Source of the DNA: Candidatus Altimarinota bacterium
Lineage (GTDB): Bacteria; Cyanobacteriota; Cyanobacteriia; Cyanobacteriales; Microcystaceae
Assembly: GCA_012031035.1 (NCBI GenBank)
Contig: JAAUUT010000040.1
Coordinates: 1-41,010, forward strand
Length of the DNA stretch: 41,010 nt
Reading direction: 5' to 3'
Under the pieces are notes generated by a model. It was not told the origin of the DNA. It did no database searches and saw nothing but the letters and a program-made list of their open reading frames with translations. Position numbers and translations under genes: made by a program. This document shows positions 16,468 through 26,418 of the stretch, in pieces (positions within the stretch are counted from its first letter, which is position 1; the number at the start of each line of letters is the position of its first letter).

Positions 16468-18989
16468 ATGTCTAGTCCTTCTCTTACTCTCGATCGCTTC
16501 GTTCGCCGCATTCCCGTTGACGAGCCGACGACAAACCTTGTCACAGCGCTGACGAAATTTCAGTCGAATCCGTCGGAAATTATTGCGATCGTCAGCAAAG
16601 AAGGATTGCCGTTAGGAATCATTCGCTCTCAAATTTTACTCGATCGCATTCTCAAGCATTTACTAGGCAAGCCAACAGCAGAAGGCTTAAAAAGCGCTTC
16701 TTTAGCTCGCATTAAGCTCAAGTCTTTGATAGAGCCAGTAACAATTTTACCAGCACGGATGAGCGTCAGCGAATTTTGGCGCTCTTGGCAAGAGAATTCT
16801 TTAACAAATTCGAGTGATTTACTTCATTTACTGGTAGACAATGAGGGAAAGCTATTAGGATTGCTCGATCGCTGGAGTTTATCGCAATCGCTGCTAGTCC
16901 AACGAGATGAAACGCCCATCAAACCGCCATCATTATCCTTTGAGGGATTGTTTTTCAACTACTAGAACAATTCCCCCTTCCTATAATGGTTTACACCTCT
17001 GGAGGACGGATTGTTTATCAAAACTCAAACTGGCGCGAACAAATTGGCGAGTTTTGTCCGCTTGATACGGGTAGCTTTTGTCCATTGATCTTAGAACCTA
17101 TAGAAGACACCCAAAGCGTCCCTGCGTCGCTTAGCACTCGCACCGAATTAGTCCCCGAAGAACAGTTGCACTGCCTAAAAAACAGCCATTATTCCTGCAC
17201 CCAACTTTCCCAAGGTCAACTATTAGAATTTATCCCAGAAATACTGGTTGCCTCGGCGGTCGCTAATTCACTCACACTATCCACCGCACCAGTACAACCC
17301 AAAAATTTGGGCGATCGTGCTTGGCAATTTATCAAATTACCCTTCAACGAATTAGGCAACTCGTTAGAAGCGGAACTTTTCAACCTCCAAAATGCTAGTT
17401 CCTCCCTTTGGTTGGTCGTCGCTACCGATGTAACCGAAAATCAACAACTGTGCCAAGAATTATCCGCCAAAAATGCCGATCTCGTGCAACTCAATCGCCT
17501 CAAAGATGAGTTTTTAGCTTGTATCAGTCATGAATTAAAATCGCCTCTAACAGCAGTTTTAGGACTATCTAGCCTACTCAAAGAACAAAAACTCGGCGAA
17601 CTCAATCAACGACAAGTTCGCTACGCACAACTCATTTACCAAAGCGGTCGTCAGTTAATGAGCTTGGTAAATGATTTACTCGATTTAACACGCCTAGAAA
17701 CGGGACAACTCAAACTCAACCCCACATCCGTCTCGATTAAAAACCTTTGCGAGCAAGCCTATGCTGCGATCGCCCAAAAGTATCAGGAAAAAACAGAGCG
17801 GACTATTTCATTTCGCTTAGACATCGAAGCAGGATTAAAAACCATCGTGGCTGACGAATTAAGATTGCGACAAATCTTGGTTCATTTGCTCGATAATGCG
17901 GTTAAATTTACCCCAGAAGGACAAGAAATTGGGCTGAAAGTCAATCGATGGGAAAATTGGCTGGCTTTTACGGTATGGGATAAGGGAATTGGGATACCAG
18001 AAGAACATCAACACCTGATTTTTCAGAAGTTTCAACAATTAGAAAGCCCTTTGACGCGACAATTTGAAGGCACGGGTTTGGGGCTGTTTCTAGCGCAACG
18101 TCTGGCAAAAGCGCACGGCGGCGATATTTCTTTTATCTCTAAAGTCGGTCAAGGCAGCGAATTTACGCTCCTGCTTCCTCCCAATCCAACCGACGCAGTA
18201 CAACCCCAACAGCGCTATCCCTTAGTCTTAGTAGTCGAGTCTAAACCCAAAGCCATTGAAGATTTAACTGAGAAATTGGTAGATTTAGAGTATCGAGTTG
18301 CGATCGCCCGCACGGGAACGGAAGCTTTAGAAAAAGCACGTCAGTTACAGCCTCATGCAATCTTTCTCAATCCAAATTTGCCTTTACTCTCTGGTTGGGA
18401 TGTCGTGACACTACTCAAATCGGATCGACAAACCCAACAAATCCGAGTTATCCTCACGGTTACTCAATTGCAGAAGCTTAACAACAAGCAGAGTGGAGTC
18501 TATGGGTGTTTGGATTTACCCGTCAATCGAGACGCATTACAAGCCATTCTCCACGAAAAAGAAATGCACTTGTCTCTCAAAAATTTAACCATCTTACATC
18601 TTTACCTCGAATCCGAATCGTCAATTGACAAAGGGTTGGGATTTAAGATTGATTTGGCAACGATTAATCAATTATCCCAGATGAGCCATCGCATTATCGA
18701 AGCTGACGATCTCGAACAAGCGGAAATGCTTGCTAGTGTTTGGAAAATCGATGTTATTGTCCTAGAAGGTTCTATTTCAGAAACATCTCTAGATTATTTG
18801 CGATCGCTTGGCGAATGCGAGGAATTATCTAAATTACCTTTAATTACATTAGATGCTAAAACTACCGAAGCCGCTAATCGGGTTGGTAATTTGTGTGTCT
18901 TTCCTTGCTTGCTTCCCGCAGATAGTCAAAATGGCGATCGTCTCTTGCAGGTTATTCAAATCGCTGCTGAGAACAAAATAGAGGATTAG
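16468..18989 (+). CDS. Hybrid sensor histidine kinase with CBS-like, PAS-like and two degenerate receiver domains (frameshifted)
   Basis: Frame one (16468-16965) encodes a CBS-pair-like region (IIAIVSKEGLPLGIIRSQIL, later LLHLLVDNEGKLLGLLDRWS). Frame two continues it: QLLEQFPLPIMVYTSGGRIV is a typical PAS start but lies in another frame. One T appears lost in TTTTT 16951-16955; restoring it gives about 840 residues. In that numbering the dimerisation domain has His355 (SHELKSPL), then LLDNAVKFTP, DKGIGIP and GTGLGLF ATP-binding boxes. After it come two receiver-like domains whose acceptor Asp is replaced, by Asn at about 635 (FLNPNLPLLSG) and Glu at about 767 (VIVLEGSIS). The kinase core looks active. 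It is divergent from kaiABC, so a link to the clock is possible but unproven. Confidence 0.8.
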
Positions 18990-19011
18990 GAATTGGGAAA
19001 TTTAGAATTGT

Positions 19012-19043
19012 AGGTTGGGTTTCGCGATCGCGAAATCCAACCT
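19012..19043. terminator. Bidirectional terminator-like hairpin with HIP1 core
   Basis: A 32-nt near-perfect dyad (one G-U pair) with GCGATCGC at its centre lies between the convergent kinase (stop 18989) and ferrochelatase-like gene (stop 19051). Position and stem strength fit a shared terminator. Confidence 0.6.
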
Positions 19044-19050
19044 AATAATA

Positions 19051-20199
19051 CTAATGATGATGGTGATGGTCGCGATCGTGGTCGTGATGGTGATGATGGT
19101 GAGAGATTGGAACCATAGAGGGATTGACAGCGATCGCTTCTCCTGATATAAGTGCGGTAATCTGAACATCTGCCCAATCTGCCGCCATCTGACAGAATTC
19201 TGGACGATCGTTTACACAAGACATCTTTATGTAAGTTACATTTGCATACTTACGGCGAACATCTTCGATAATATGGTCTACATCCAAAAGCGTTTCGTGA
19301 TTTTCTGTAGCAAAGCCAATAGGCATAAATACAACCGCTTTTGCCCCTAATTCGAGCAGGTTTTTTGCTGCTAATTCTGCATTCGGTTGCGTCCACTTAA
19401 TCAAAGGCGTTTGATGATTCAACCAACCGACAGAAATTAACGGATAGCGATCGATGAGTTTTTCTCTAACTAATTCATAAAGTATCTGACTTTCATCGAT
19501 TCCCGACGTAAATCCCTTCGCTTCGTGGGGACAACCGTGATTCATCAAAACAATTCCTATTTGGGAGGGAAGATAGCTATTTGCTAACTCTTGAGCAATT
19601 TTTTCCTCTACCAAACGCGCCATCAAATCGATATAAGCTGGTTGGTTGTAAAAAGAAGGAATATAACGCATTCCTCGAACCCAGTGTTCGCTATTATTAG
19701 CTACTTGAGCCAACGCCTTATTAACTTGCTCTACTGCAATCCCGCTAGTAAAAATAGAATCTACGACTAATAGCGGGTAAATCAGTAGCTTCTGAAACCC
19801 TTGTGCTTCGATCTCGGCTAAAACTTGTTCGGGAAGAAAGGGTTTGCAAAAGTTAAAGGCTTTAAAAACTTGTACTTTTTCTCCCCATTTAGCTTGTAGA
19901 TTTTGCTCGATCGCGGCTCTCTGACGTTCAAAAATCTCGTTGTGAGGCGACACAAAGCGATTGTGCTGGTGTTTCCACTCGTGCAAGTCAAAAATCGCCA
20001 AAAGTTTTGCCAAAGGGGGATAAACCCATGTCGGGACGGGAGCAAATTTAGCGGTTAGTAAATTTAATGCTTGTTCGTTATAGTTAGCAAAGTCATCATA
20101 ACTTTCAACCTCGCCATAGCCCATCAATAAGACGGCAACTTTATCTGTTGGCGAAGTTGTTGCTCTTAGCTGTTCTCTTTGTTCTGGAGTAGCAACCAC
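19051..20199 (-). CDS. Ferrochelatase-family protein with His-rich C-terminus
   Basis: 382 residues. The chelatase fold is shown by VAVLLMGYGE (21-30), LIYPLLVVDSIFTSG, the MNHGCPHE segment (His221 at the place of the catalytic His) and PIGFATENHETLLDVD (Glu302 at the second metal site). The family inserts metal into porphyrins; ferrochelatase makes haem. Two features are unusual: no transmembrane CAB domain as in the main cyanobacterial ferrochelatase, and a C-terminal tail (367-382) of 11 His plus Asp/Arg, likely to bind metal ions. It may be a paralogue for another metal or a metal-storing form. Convergent with the kinase gene. Confidence 0.78.
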   Translation of the reverse strand: MVATPEQREQLRATTSPTDKVAVLLMGYGEVESYDDFANYNEQALNLLTAKFAPVPTWVYPPLAKLLAIFDLHEWKHQHNRFVSPHNEIFERQRAAIEQNLQAKWGEKVQVFKAFNFCKPFLPEQVLAEIEAQGFQKLLIYPLLVVDSIFTSGIAVEQVNKALAQVANNSEHWVRGMRYIPSFYNQPAYIDLMARLVEEKIAQELANSYLPSQIGIVLMNHGCPHEAKGFTSGIDESQILYELVREKLIDRYPLISVGWLNHQTPLIKWTQPNAELAAKNLLELGAKAVVFMPIGFATENHETLLDVDHIIEDVRRKYANVTYIKMSCVNDRPEFCQMAADWADVQITALISGEAIAVNPSMVPISHHHHHHDHDRDHHHHH

Positions 20200-20479
20200 A
20201 ATATCTGCCTCAATGCTAAAAAAAGATAATTCGATGGAAATGACTGCTCGAAAGACTTTATTATGGATGGGTTAGCTTTCTATTGCAGTCTTGTTCTTTA
20301 TCCAAGATACCATCCCCCCCTATGGGGTCGAAGTATAAGAAATTATTAATTTGGCTAAAGTGTATAGTAATTTGCCAATTGATACATACTTAATATTTCT
20401 TAATGTTAAGATTGACGAAGGCAACTCAGTCGTGCGAGCGATTGTACGGAAAGTTGACTCAGGTAAACCCAGTAAAGAG

Positions 20480-21235
20480 ATGACAGCAGTCGTGTTTGGA
20501 AGCCTACCTTTTCCAGGACAAAGTGGCGATCGCGTCGTCAGTAAAGTCGTAAGTACGGCGATCGCAGCCCTATTTAAACGAACCGATAAAATTGAGGCTA
20601 ATGTACGCGCCGAACCCGTAGCTAAATTGCTGCAAGGTAGCATCGATGGCTTCGACTTCATTGGTAATGGTATGTTGATGTACAACGGCTTGCGCATTGA
20701 AGCAATGGAGTTGTACGTACAGGCCGTTGGGATCGATTTTGGTGCTATTTTTAGCGGTCAGGTCAAACTCAAACAACCTACACAAGCGACCATGCGCGTT
20801 GTCCTGACGCAAGAAGACTTGACAACATCTTTTAACACGCCGTTTATCGTAGAAAAACTACAGCGGTTGCAGTTTCAAGGACAATCCCTTTACTTCCAAA
20901 ACACGCAGATGATTTTAAACCCAGATAAATCGCTGCGCATCAAAACTCAGATTCGAGTCGGGAAGGACGGCGAACCACAAGAAATCGATTTAACCGCGCG
21001 TTTGCAGTTAGAAGACCGACGTAGAATACAGTTTGTAGATGTTTCCCATCAAGGTGACGAAAATGCGATCGCGATTTCACAGGCATTAATCGCGCACGTT
21101 AACGATCTACTCGATCTCGATAAATTTGCGTTGGAAGGGACTCAATTGCGAATCGATCGCGCGAGAATACAAGATCGACAACTTGTCTTCTATGGGATAG
21201 CAAATATCGATCGTTTTCCCCAACTTAAAAAATAG
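20480..21235 (+). CDS. DUF2993 (LmeA-like) family protein
   Basis: About 251 residues from ATG 20480. The open frame extends back to a TTG at 20351, but family resemblance begins near MTAVVFGSLPF, so I prefer the ATG. Recognisable stretches are VSTAIAALFKRTDKIEANVR, KLLQGSIDGFDFIGNGMLMY, LRIEAMELYVQAVGIDFGAI, and NTPFIVEKLQRLQFQG. These are long beta-rich repeats typical of lipid-binding tubular proteins of this family; the function in cyanobacteria is unknown. No signal peptide is visible with this start. The ABC-class ATPase gene follows after 94 bp on the same strand. Confidence 0.8.
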   Translation: MTAVVFGSLPFPGQSGDRVVSKVVSTAIAALFKRTDKIEANVRAEPVAKLLQGSIDGFDFIGNGMLMYNGLRIEAMELYVQAVGIDFGAIFSGQVKLKQPTQATMRVVLTQEDLTTSFNTPFIVEKLQRLQFQGQSLYFQNTQMILNPDKSLRIKTQIRVGKDGEPQEIDLTARLQLEDRRRIQFVDVSHQGDENAIAISQALIAHVNDLLDLDKFALEGTQLRIDRARIQDRQLVFYGIANIDRFPQLKK

Positions 21236-21329
21236 GTGAATGGTGACTGGGGATTGGGATATTAGGATATTAGGAAATAAAAATAACAAAGGTGTAAAAT
21301 TCCCCTTGACTAATCCCCAATCCTTAATC

Positions 21330-23048
21330 ATGCTTAATCAAGAAAACTTACGATCGACGCTATTACAATTAGACGGATGCGGTTATAAAGCGTATAAAGA
21401 TATCAAGGGAAGCTATCAGTTTTCAGACTTTAAACTGATTATCGAACATATACAAGGAGATCCTTTCGCAGCACCGAGTAAATTCATCGTCATAATCCCC
21501 CAGGCGATCGCGCGATTTCCAGACAATCTTTACCAATCTTCAAGTCGAGAATTCGCTTTACGGGACTATCTAACTCGTCAATTCGATCCCGTTGCGCAAG
21601 AAATGAGTAGTTATCGCGGGACGGGAAAAAGTGGGTTAATTGCGATCGCGCGTATCGGACAAGAAGTTTTAGAACGCACGTCAGCATTTATTAATAAAAA
21701 CGAAATCGAAGTCAGATTTTTAGTTGGACTTCCCGCACGAGGACGGACGATTTTAGGTCGTCAGGCGGCGCAAATGTTATGCGACGAGATTCCAGAAATA
21801 GTGAATCGAACCCTTAAATATAATTCCCTTAATGCAAGCGAAATTCAAAGGCACGTAGAAACTAATGAAGATGCAGACTGGATACGAAAACAATTAAAAG
21901 AAAAAGGGTTAGTTGCCTTTATTGCTAATGGTTCTATTTTACCGCGACGCAGTGGAGTCGATTCGCGTCCTTTATTAGAAAATAGAGTTAATTTTCAATC
22001 ACCTGAAACCTTAGAAGTAGAGTTTAATTGTCCCAATCAAGGAGTTATAAAAGGCTTAGGAATTCCAACAGGAATTACCTTAATTGTTGGGGGCGGCTAT
22101 CATGGAAAATCTACGTTATTGCAAGCTCTAGAATTAGGAGTTTACAATCACATTTTTGGTGATGGAAGGGAATTTGTTATTACTAATCCAGCCGCCGTAA
22201 AAATACGGGCTGAAGACGGCAGAAGTGTTGCTGGAGTCGATATTTCTCCTTTTATCAATCGATTACCTCAAGGTCGTTCGACTACTCAATTTTCAACCGA
22301 AAATGCAAGCGGTAGTACCTCTCAAGCGACTAATATTATCGAAGCCTTAGAAGTTGGAGCCGAATTATTATTAGTAGATGAAGATACGGCGGCGACTAAT
22401 TTTATGATTCGCGATCGCCGGATGCAACAATTAATTGCTAAAGACAAAGAACCAATAACACCATTTATCGATAAAGTCAGACAACTTTATCGCGATTATG
22501 ACGTTTCTACTATTTTAGTTATGGGGGGCAGTGGAGATTATTTTGACGTAGCAGATACGGTTATCGCGATGGAAAATTTTCAACCGCACGATGTCACCGA
22601 AAAAGCAAAATTAATTGCCAGAGAAAATACGAGCGATCGCATGAGTGAAGGAGGAGAAAAATTTGGAAAAATTACCCCAAGAATTCCCTTAGCAGAAACT
22701 ATCGATCCGAGTCGCGGACGCAGGGCAGTTAAATTAAAAATTAGGGATATTGATGAGGTAGCTTTTGGTACAGAAGAGATCGATTTAGCTGCTGTAGAAC
22801 AAATCATCGATCCAGCACAATTAAGAGCGATCGCATCGGCAATTGTTTACGCAAAAGAAATGTATTTAGATAATAAACGAACGATTTTTGAGATAATCAA
22901 AAGAGTCATGGCAGATATTCAAGCAAAAGGATTAGATATTTTGACTGAATTTCCGCAAGGAGATTTAGCCTCATTTCGACAGTTTGAATTGGCTTCTGCC
23001 CTTAATCGATTGCGTACTTTAAAGGTGAATGAGGATCGAGAAAGCTAA
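21330..23048 (+). CDS. Predicted ATPase of the ABC class
   Basis: 572 residues from ATG 21330. The frame opens at 21240, but the first 30 residues derive from an intergenic-type sequence (GGGGATTGGGATATTAGGAT), so the second ATG is chosen. The single ATPase domain has Walker A GGGYHGKST, a signature-like Ser/Gln region (STENASGSTSQATN), Walker B LLLVDEDTAATN, and a later MGGSGDYFDVAD. This matches the COG3044-type soluble ABC ATPase family. There are no membrane helices and no permease partner nearby. Role unknown; DNA or RNA related functions have been guessed for the family. It may be cotranscribed with the DUF2993 gene. Confidence 0.88.
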   Translation: MLNQENLRSTLLQLDGCGYKAYKDIKGSYQFSDFKLIIEHIQGDPFAAPSKFIVIIPQAIARFPDNLYQSSSREFALRDYLTRQFDPVAQEMSSYRGTGKSGLIAIARIGQEVLERTSAFINKNEIEVRFLVGLPARGRTILGRQAAQMLCDEIPEIVNRTLKYNSLNASEIQRHVETNEDADWIRKQLKEKGLVAFIANGSILPRRSGVDSRPLLENRVNFQSPETLEVEFNCPNQGVIKGLGIPTGITLIVGGGYHGKSTLLQALELGVYNHIFGDGREFVITNPAAVKIRAEDGRSVAGVDISPFINRLPQGRSTTQFSTENASGSTSQATNIIEALEVGAELLLVDEDTAATNFMIRDRRMQQLIAKDKEPITPFIDKVRQLYRDYDVSTILVMGGSGDYFDVADTVIAMENFQPHDVTEKAKLIARENTSDRMSEGGEKFGKITPRIPLAETIDPSRGRRAVKLKIRDIDEVAFGTEEIDLAAVEQIIDPAQLRAIASAIVYAKEMYLDNKRTIFEIIKRVMADIQAKGLDILTEFPQGDLASFRQFELASALNRLRTLKVNEDRES

Positions 23049-23136
23049 AGCTTGTAACTAGCAACTTAGGTTATTATTGCCCCGCGCATTAATGCCGAGA
23101 ATTATTCGGTCAAGCAACCGAAACGGTTATCAAGGT

Positions 23137-23505
23137 TCAACGCTGCCAAACTAAAAGAACTACCCCACAAACAATAAACCCCAAACCGACGACGCGATTG
23201 GCAGAAATCGCTTCTCCGAAAGCAAAGTGTCCTAGTAAAAAAGAAAAAATATAAATCAACGCGGCAGCAGGCCCAGCAACGCTAAGATTGACGCGGGTTA
23301 ACACTAGAATATAAAGAATAGCTCCCATGCCGTAACAAGCTAAACCTGCCAATAATTCCGGTTGCGTCGCAATACTCAAAATATGACCGATCGCATTATT
23401 AGCAGTCACTTTTCCTAATTTTAAAGCTCCAAGTTTTAGAAAGAACTGTCCTGATGCGCTAAAAACGATGGCTATCAGCAATAAAATAAATTCTTTTGGG
23501 TTCAT
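23137..23505 (-). CDS. Small EamA/SMR-type membrane transporter
   Basis: 122 residues with four hydrophobic helices at about 5-20, 45-65, 70-92 and 100-119. FSASGQFFLKLGALKLG at the N-terminus and GEAISANRVVGLGFIVCGVV at the C-terminus are hallmarks of small DMT permeases, which act as dimers. In Gram-negative bacteria relatives such as ArnE/ArnF flip lipid-linked sugars. It ends the - strand cluster that contains a GT-C-like enzyme and a GT2 fusion, so a flippase role is plausible (inference). A simple drug exporter is the alternative. Confidence 0.82.
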   Translation of the reverse strand: MNPKEFILLLIAIVFSASGQFFLKLGALKLGKVTANNAIGHILSIATQPELLAGLACYGMGAILYILVLTRVNLSVAGPAAALIYIFSFLLGHFAFGEAISANRVVGLGFIVCGVVLLVWQR

Positions 23506-23566
23506 AACCGAAATCCTTAGTTCTTAGCCAGAATCATTACTTTTTGATTTTAATCAGCGCAATGCT

Positions 23567-25486
23567 TTAACGAGACACAACAGTCATTGAGTCAGCATAA
23601 AATAAAAAAACGGGTAAAGGGCCATGATATGTCCGACCGTATTTCGCGATCGCCGGATTCGTCGTCGGTCTTCCGCAAACGCCTACAATCCCCTTTTCTT
23701 TGGGAATGAGACGACTGTCAGAAATCAACCAAACCAACTTGCCACTTTTGATATCCGTCGTATTTCTCAGCGTCGTATTCGCGTCTAATTTAGCCAATTC
23801 CTTAGCCGTTTCAACGTAATCGCTACGTTCGAGTCGCCTGATATTATTTTTGAAGTCAGAGATCCGAATATTAGGAACGTAAGACCGCTTGGTCGCTCGG
23901 TCGGGAACTAGATTAATTGAGGAACCAGCACTATTGCGGAAATAGATAGCCTCTGTCGAAGCAGGACAAGTAATTTGGCTAAATTGAGGGGGATGACTCG
24001 CAAGTGCTGTAGTTATTGGTCCGCCAATGCTCAAAACCGCTAAACTAATACCAACAACGAGTAAAATTTGCGGCTGTTGTACTGGTTGAGGAATTTGCAA
24101 CAGTTTATGCCATTCCATTTTTTGAGCAAAAAAGGCTATTCCCAAAACAGGAAAAAGAGAAAAAAGTGGAATTGTCGCTGCGTAAGGTCTAGTTCCTGCA
24201 TCCCAGGGGGGAACAAATGGCACTGAGAGCAAAATCCCTATCGTCATTGCTAGCATTAGAGATGAAATCGGCTGTTGGCGTTGGCGATAGCAGTTGACGA
24301 TCGCAATAAGGCTCGACAGTTGCAGTAAAAAATTGATGCGACTACTTTTGACAAAAGAAAAGACAAAATCCTTAAATAGAAATTGCTGCCAAGCTCGCAT
24401 CGCTCCCGTCACTAAACCAAAGGGATTAGCTCGAAATGCTTCCATCGCTATTTCGCGAACTCGGTGAGATCTTTCGGGTTCGACTAGTTGTAAAATTTCT
24501 GGATAATCGGCTCGGATAGTTGCCCAATTTCCGTCTACTACTAGGCCATAAAGCGTGTAAAAGAAATTAGCATTCGAGATGGCATTGAGAGTGCTAGCCA
24601 CTTTAAAGACGAGGGAATTGAGGATAAACCCCAATAAAACGGCGCTAAAAGCAGCGATCGCAAAACGCATGGATAAGAGAGATTTGCCTCGAAACGCCCA
24701 AGCTCCCCAGAAAATTAAAACGGGTAAAATAAATAAAGCGCCAACGCGAGCATTTAAGGCTAAAGTTAGCAAAAAAATCCCTAATAAGCAAAGCTTTTGA
24801 TGTTCCTTAAGCGTGCCTCGCAAAAGAACAGCTAATCCTATCGTACCGAGCGCTATCCCCCAATGTTCTGTCATTACTTGACCGATAAAGGGTTTGTAAA
24901 ATAGAAAAATGAGCGTCACGATTAGTACCGCAGGAGCAATCCCATAGCCGCATTGTACTTCGCGAGCGAGTAAAAAACAGGCGATCGCGTTGATTAAAAC
25001 TAAAATTGCTAAAGTAATTTGTAAATTCTGTTCGGTAAGTCCTAATAGCGTGGCTAAGACTCCCCCAAATATAGGTCGCCAGGAAGCGATGAGAAAGGTC
25101 GTATTGGCTAGATCTTTCCCTTCTAGAAGGTTGAGAGCGGCAGTATAGTAGTTAATCGCATCGCTTGAGGGTAAAAAGCCAGCTACCGTCATTCCATCGC
25201 TGAGTCCGTTACGCCAAAAGCGCGATAACTCTACGGCAAATAGCGCCAGAGTTCCGCTAAAACTGGTTAGGGTTCCGATCGCGCCTGAAGGATAATAGGC
25301 TAAGTAAAGTAGCGATGCGATCGCAATAAATAAAAAAGTTGAGTTATTTGTTGCCAATAACAGATTTAGTTTGCTGGGCACGCTGACAATTAAAATCGCT
25401 GAGTAAACTGATATACCAACAATAAAAATAACTATAGGATAAAGCCATCGATTATCTAAATTAGCTAGAAGTTTTTCTAATTTCAT
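23567..25486 (-). CDS. Polytopic membrane protein, probable GT-C-type glycosyltransferase
   Basis: 639 residues with about a dozen hydrophobic helices, spread from residue 15 to about 485, then a soluble C-terminal domain of about 150 residues. The first large loop contains SSDAINYYTAALNLLEG, an acidic motif where GT-C enzymes that use lipid-linked sugars keep a catalytic Asp, and ASWRPIFGGVLATLLG. No signature names a specific family. It lies between the small permease gene and the FkbM gene on the same strand, with short gaps, which suggests an envelope glycan pathway. Frame intact. Confidence 0.7.
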   Translation of the reverse strand: MKLEKLLANLDNRWLYPIVIFIVGISVYSAILIVSVPSKLNLLLATNNSTFLFIAIASLLYLAYYPSGAIGTLTSFSGTLALFAVELSRFWRNGLSDGMTVAGFLPSSDAINYYTAALNLLEGKDLANTTFLIASWRPIFGGVLATLLGLTEQNLQITLAILVLINAIACFLLAREVQCGYGIAPAVLIVTLIFLFYKPFIGQVMTEHWGIALGTIGLAVLLRGTLKEHQKLCLLGIFLLTLALNARVGALFILPVLIFWGAWAFRGKSLLSMRFAIAAFSAVLLGFILNSLVFKVASTLNAISNANFFYTLYGLVVDGNWATIRADYPEILQLVEPERSHRVREIAMEAFRANPFGLVTGAMRAWQQFLFKDFVFSFVKSSRINFLLQLSSLIAIVNCYRQRQQPISSLMLAMTIGILLSVPFVPPWDAGTRPYAATIPLFSLFPVLGIAFFAQKMEWHKLLQIPQPVQQPQILLVVGISLAVLSIGGPITTALASHPPQFSQITCPASTEAIYFRNSAGSSINLVPDRATKRSYVPNIRISDFKNNIRRLERSDYVETAKELAKLDANTTLRNTTDIKSGKLVWLISDSRLIPKEKGIVGVCGRPTTNPAIAKYGRTYHGPLPVFLFYADSMTVVSR

Positions 25487-25571
25487 TTGGCTAAGTAGGT
25501 AAACAAAATTAAATTGATAAGCAAATATAGGTAACAGGCAACAGAAATCTTATTGATTTAATTCTGCTTAT

Positions 25572-26406
25572 TTACTTAATTAATACTAAATTTAATTTTT
25601 TTTTTAGAAAAATCATATCGATATATCCTCGTTGATTGACTAATTTATCGATAGATTCGCGTCGAGCAAGTGCTAGTTGGCCTTTTCGAGTTAGTATGTA
25701 CATTAAATAGTTTTTGGTTTCAAAAAAATCGAGTAATTTTTGTGATGAAAATCCTAACTCCTCCATACTTTGTGGGGCATATTCTAAAGCCACTACTAAA
25801 TCAGGATTTGCTGCTAGAGTTTGTTGCATTCCATAACAAACAGGCAATTCGTATCCTTGAACGTCAATCTTAATAAATTTAATGGCTTGTTTAGCTATTT
25901 CCGACGATACAAAACTATCAATTGTTTGCACGGGAACAATAGAAATTTTCTGCCGAGCGATTCCAGTTTTTCTATAATCTTCAGTGACAACTCGACAATC
26001 GGCATGATGTTCTTCATTGTGCCAAAATTCTATGGTTCCCGTGGTTTCTCCTACGGCTGCTTGTATAGGAATAACAGTATTGCGAGCTTTACAACGGGCG
26101 ATCGCGTCTTTTAGCATCAGAAAATTATCGCGATCGGGTTCAAAAGCATAGACTTTAAAATCATTGGACAATTACTTTTGAAAAAACCATTGCCGTATAA
26201 CCAATATTCGCCCCAATATCTAAAATATTTCCTCCTCTAAAAAGATCGGGATATTTTCGGCTTAGACCAAAAAAAGGATCTTCAAAATACTGTTTATACC
26301 AACAATAAAAAAGCCAAAATAAACGTTTTGTCCAAGGGAATTGTAGCAATCCTATTTTATTGACTGCGCGATAGATAGACAAGATGATTTTTTGAAAAAC
26401 TTGCAT
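25572..26406 (-). CDS. FkbM-family methyltransferase (frameshifted)
   Basis: Frame one (26406 to 26161) carries the N-terminus and the SAM motif NILDIGANIGYTAMVFSK. Frame two (ending 25572) continues with DFKVYAFEPDRDNFLMLKDA, then AAVGETTGTIEFW, FIKIDVQGYELPVC and a basic tail, all typical of FkbM O-methyltransferases. The frames join if one base is removed near 26165-26171 (GTAATTGTCC on the coding strand), giving about 277 residues. FkbM enzymes usually methylate sugar or polyketide hydroxyls. The neighbours suggest a sugar substrate. Not a homopolymer slip, unlike most other breaks here. Confidence 0.82.
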
Positions 26407-26418
26407 TTTTCCATCGTG

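Noticed and set aside
20351..20479. TTG-initiated extension of the DUF2993 protein
   Set aside because: No ribosome-binding site and no family similarity before the ATG at 20480, though it cannot be fully excluded.
21240..21329. 30-codon N-terminal extension of the ABC-class ATPase
   Set aside because: It reads a GGGGATTGGG-type intergenic sequence; the conserved protein begins at ATG 21330.
24579..24800. 73-codon Lys/Arg-rich + strand frame inside the GT-C-like gene
   Set aside because: Antisense shadow of a hydrophobic membrane protein, which by codon complement gives a basic peptide.
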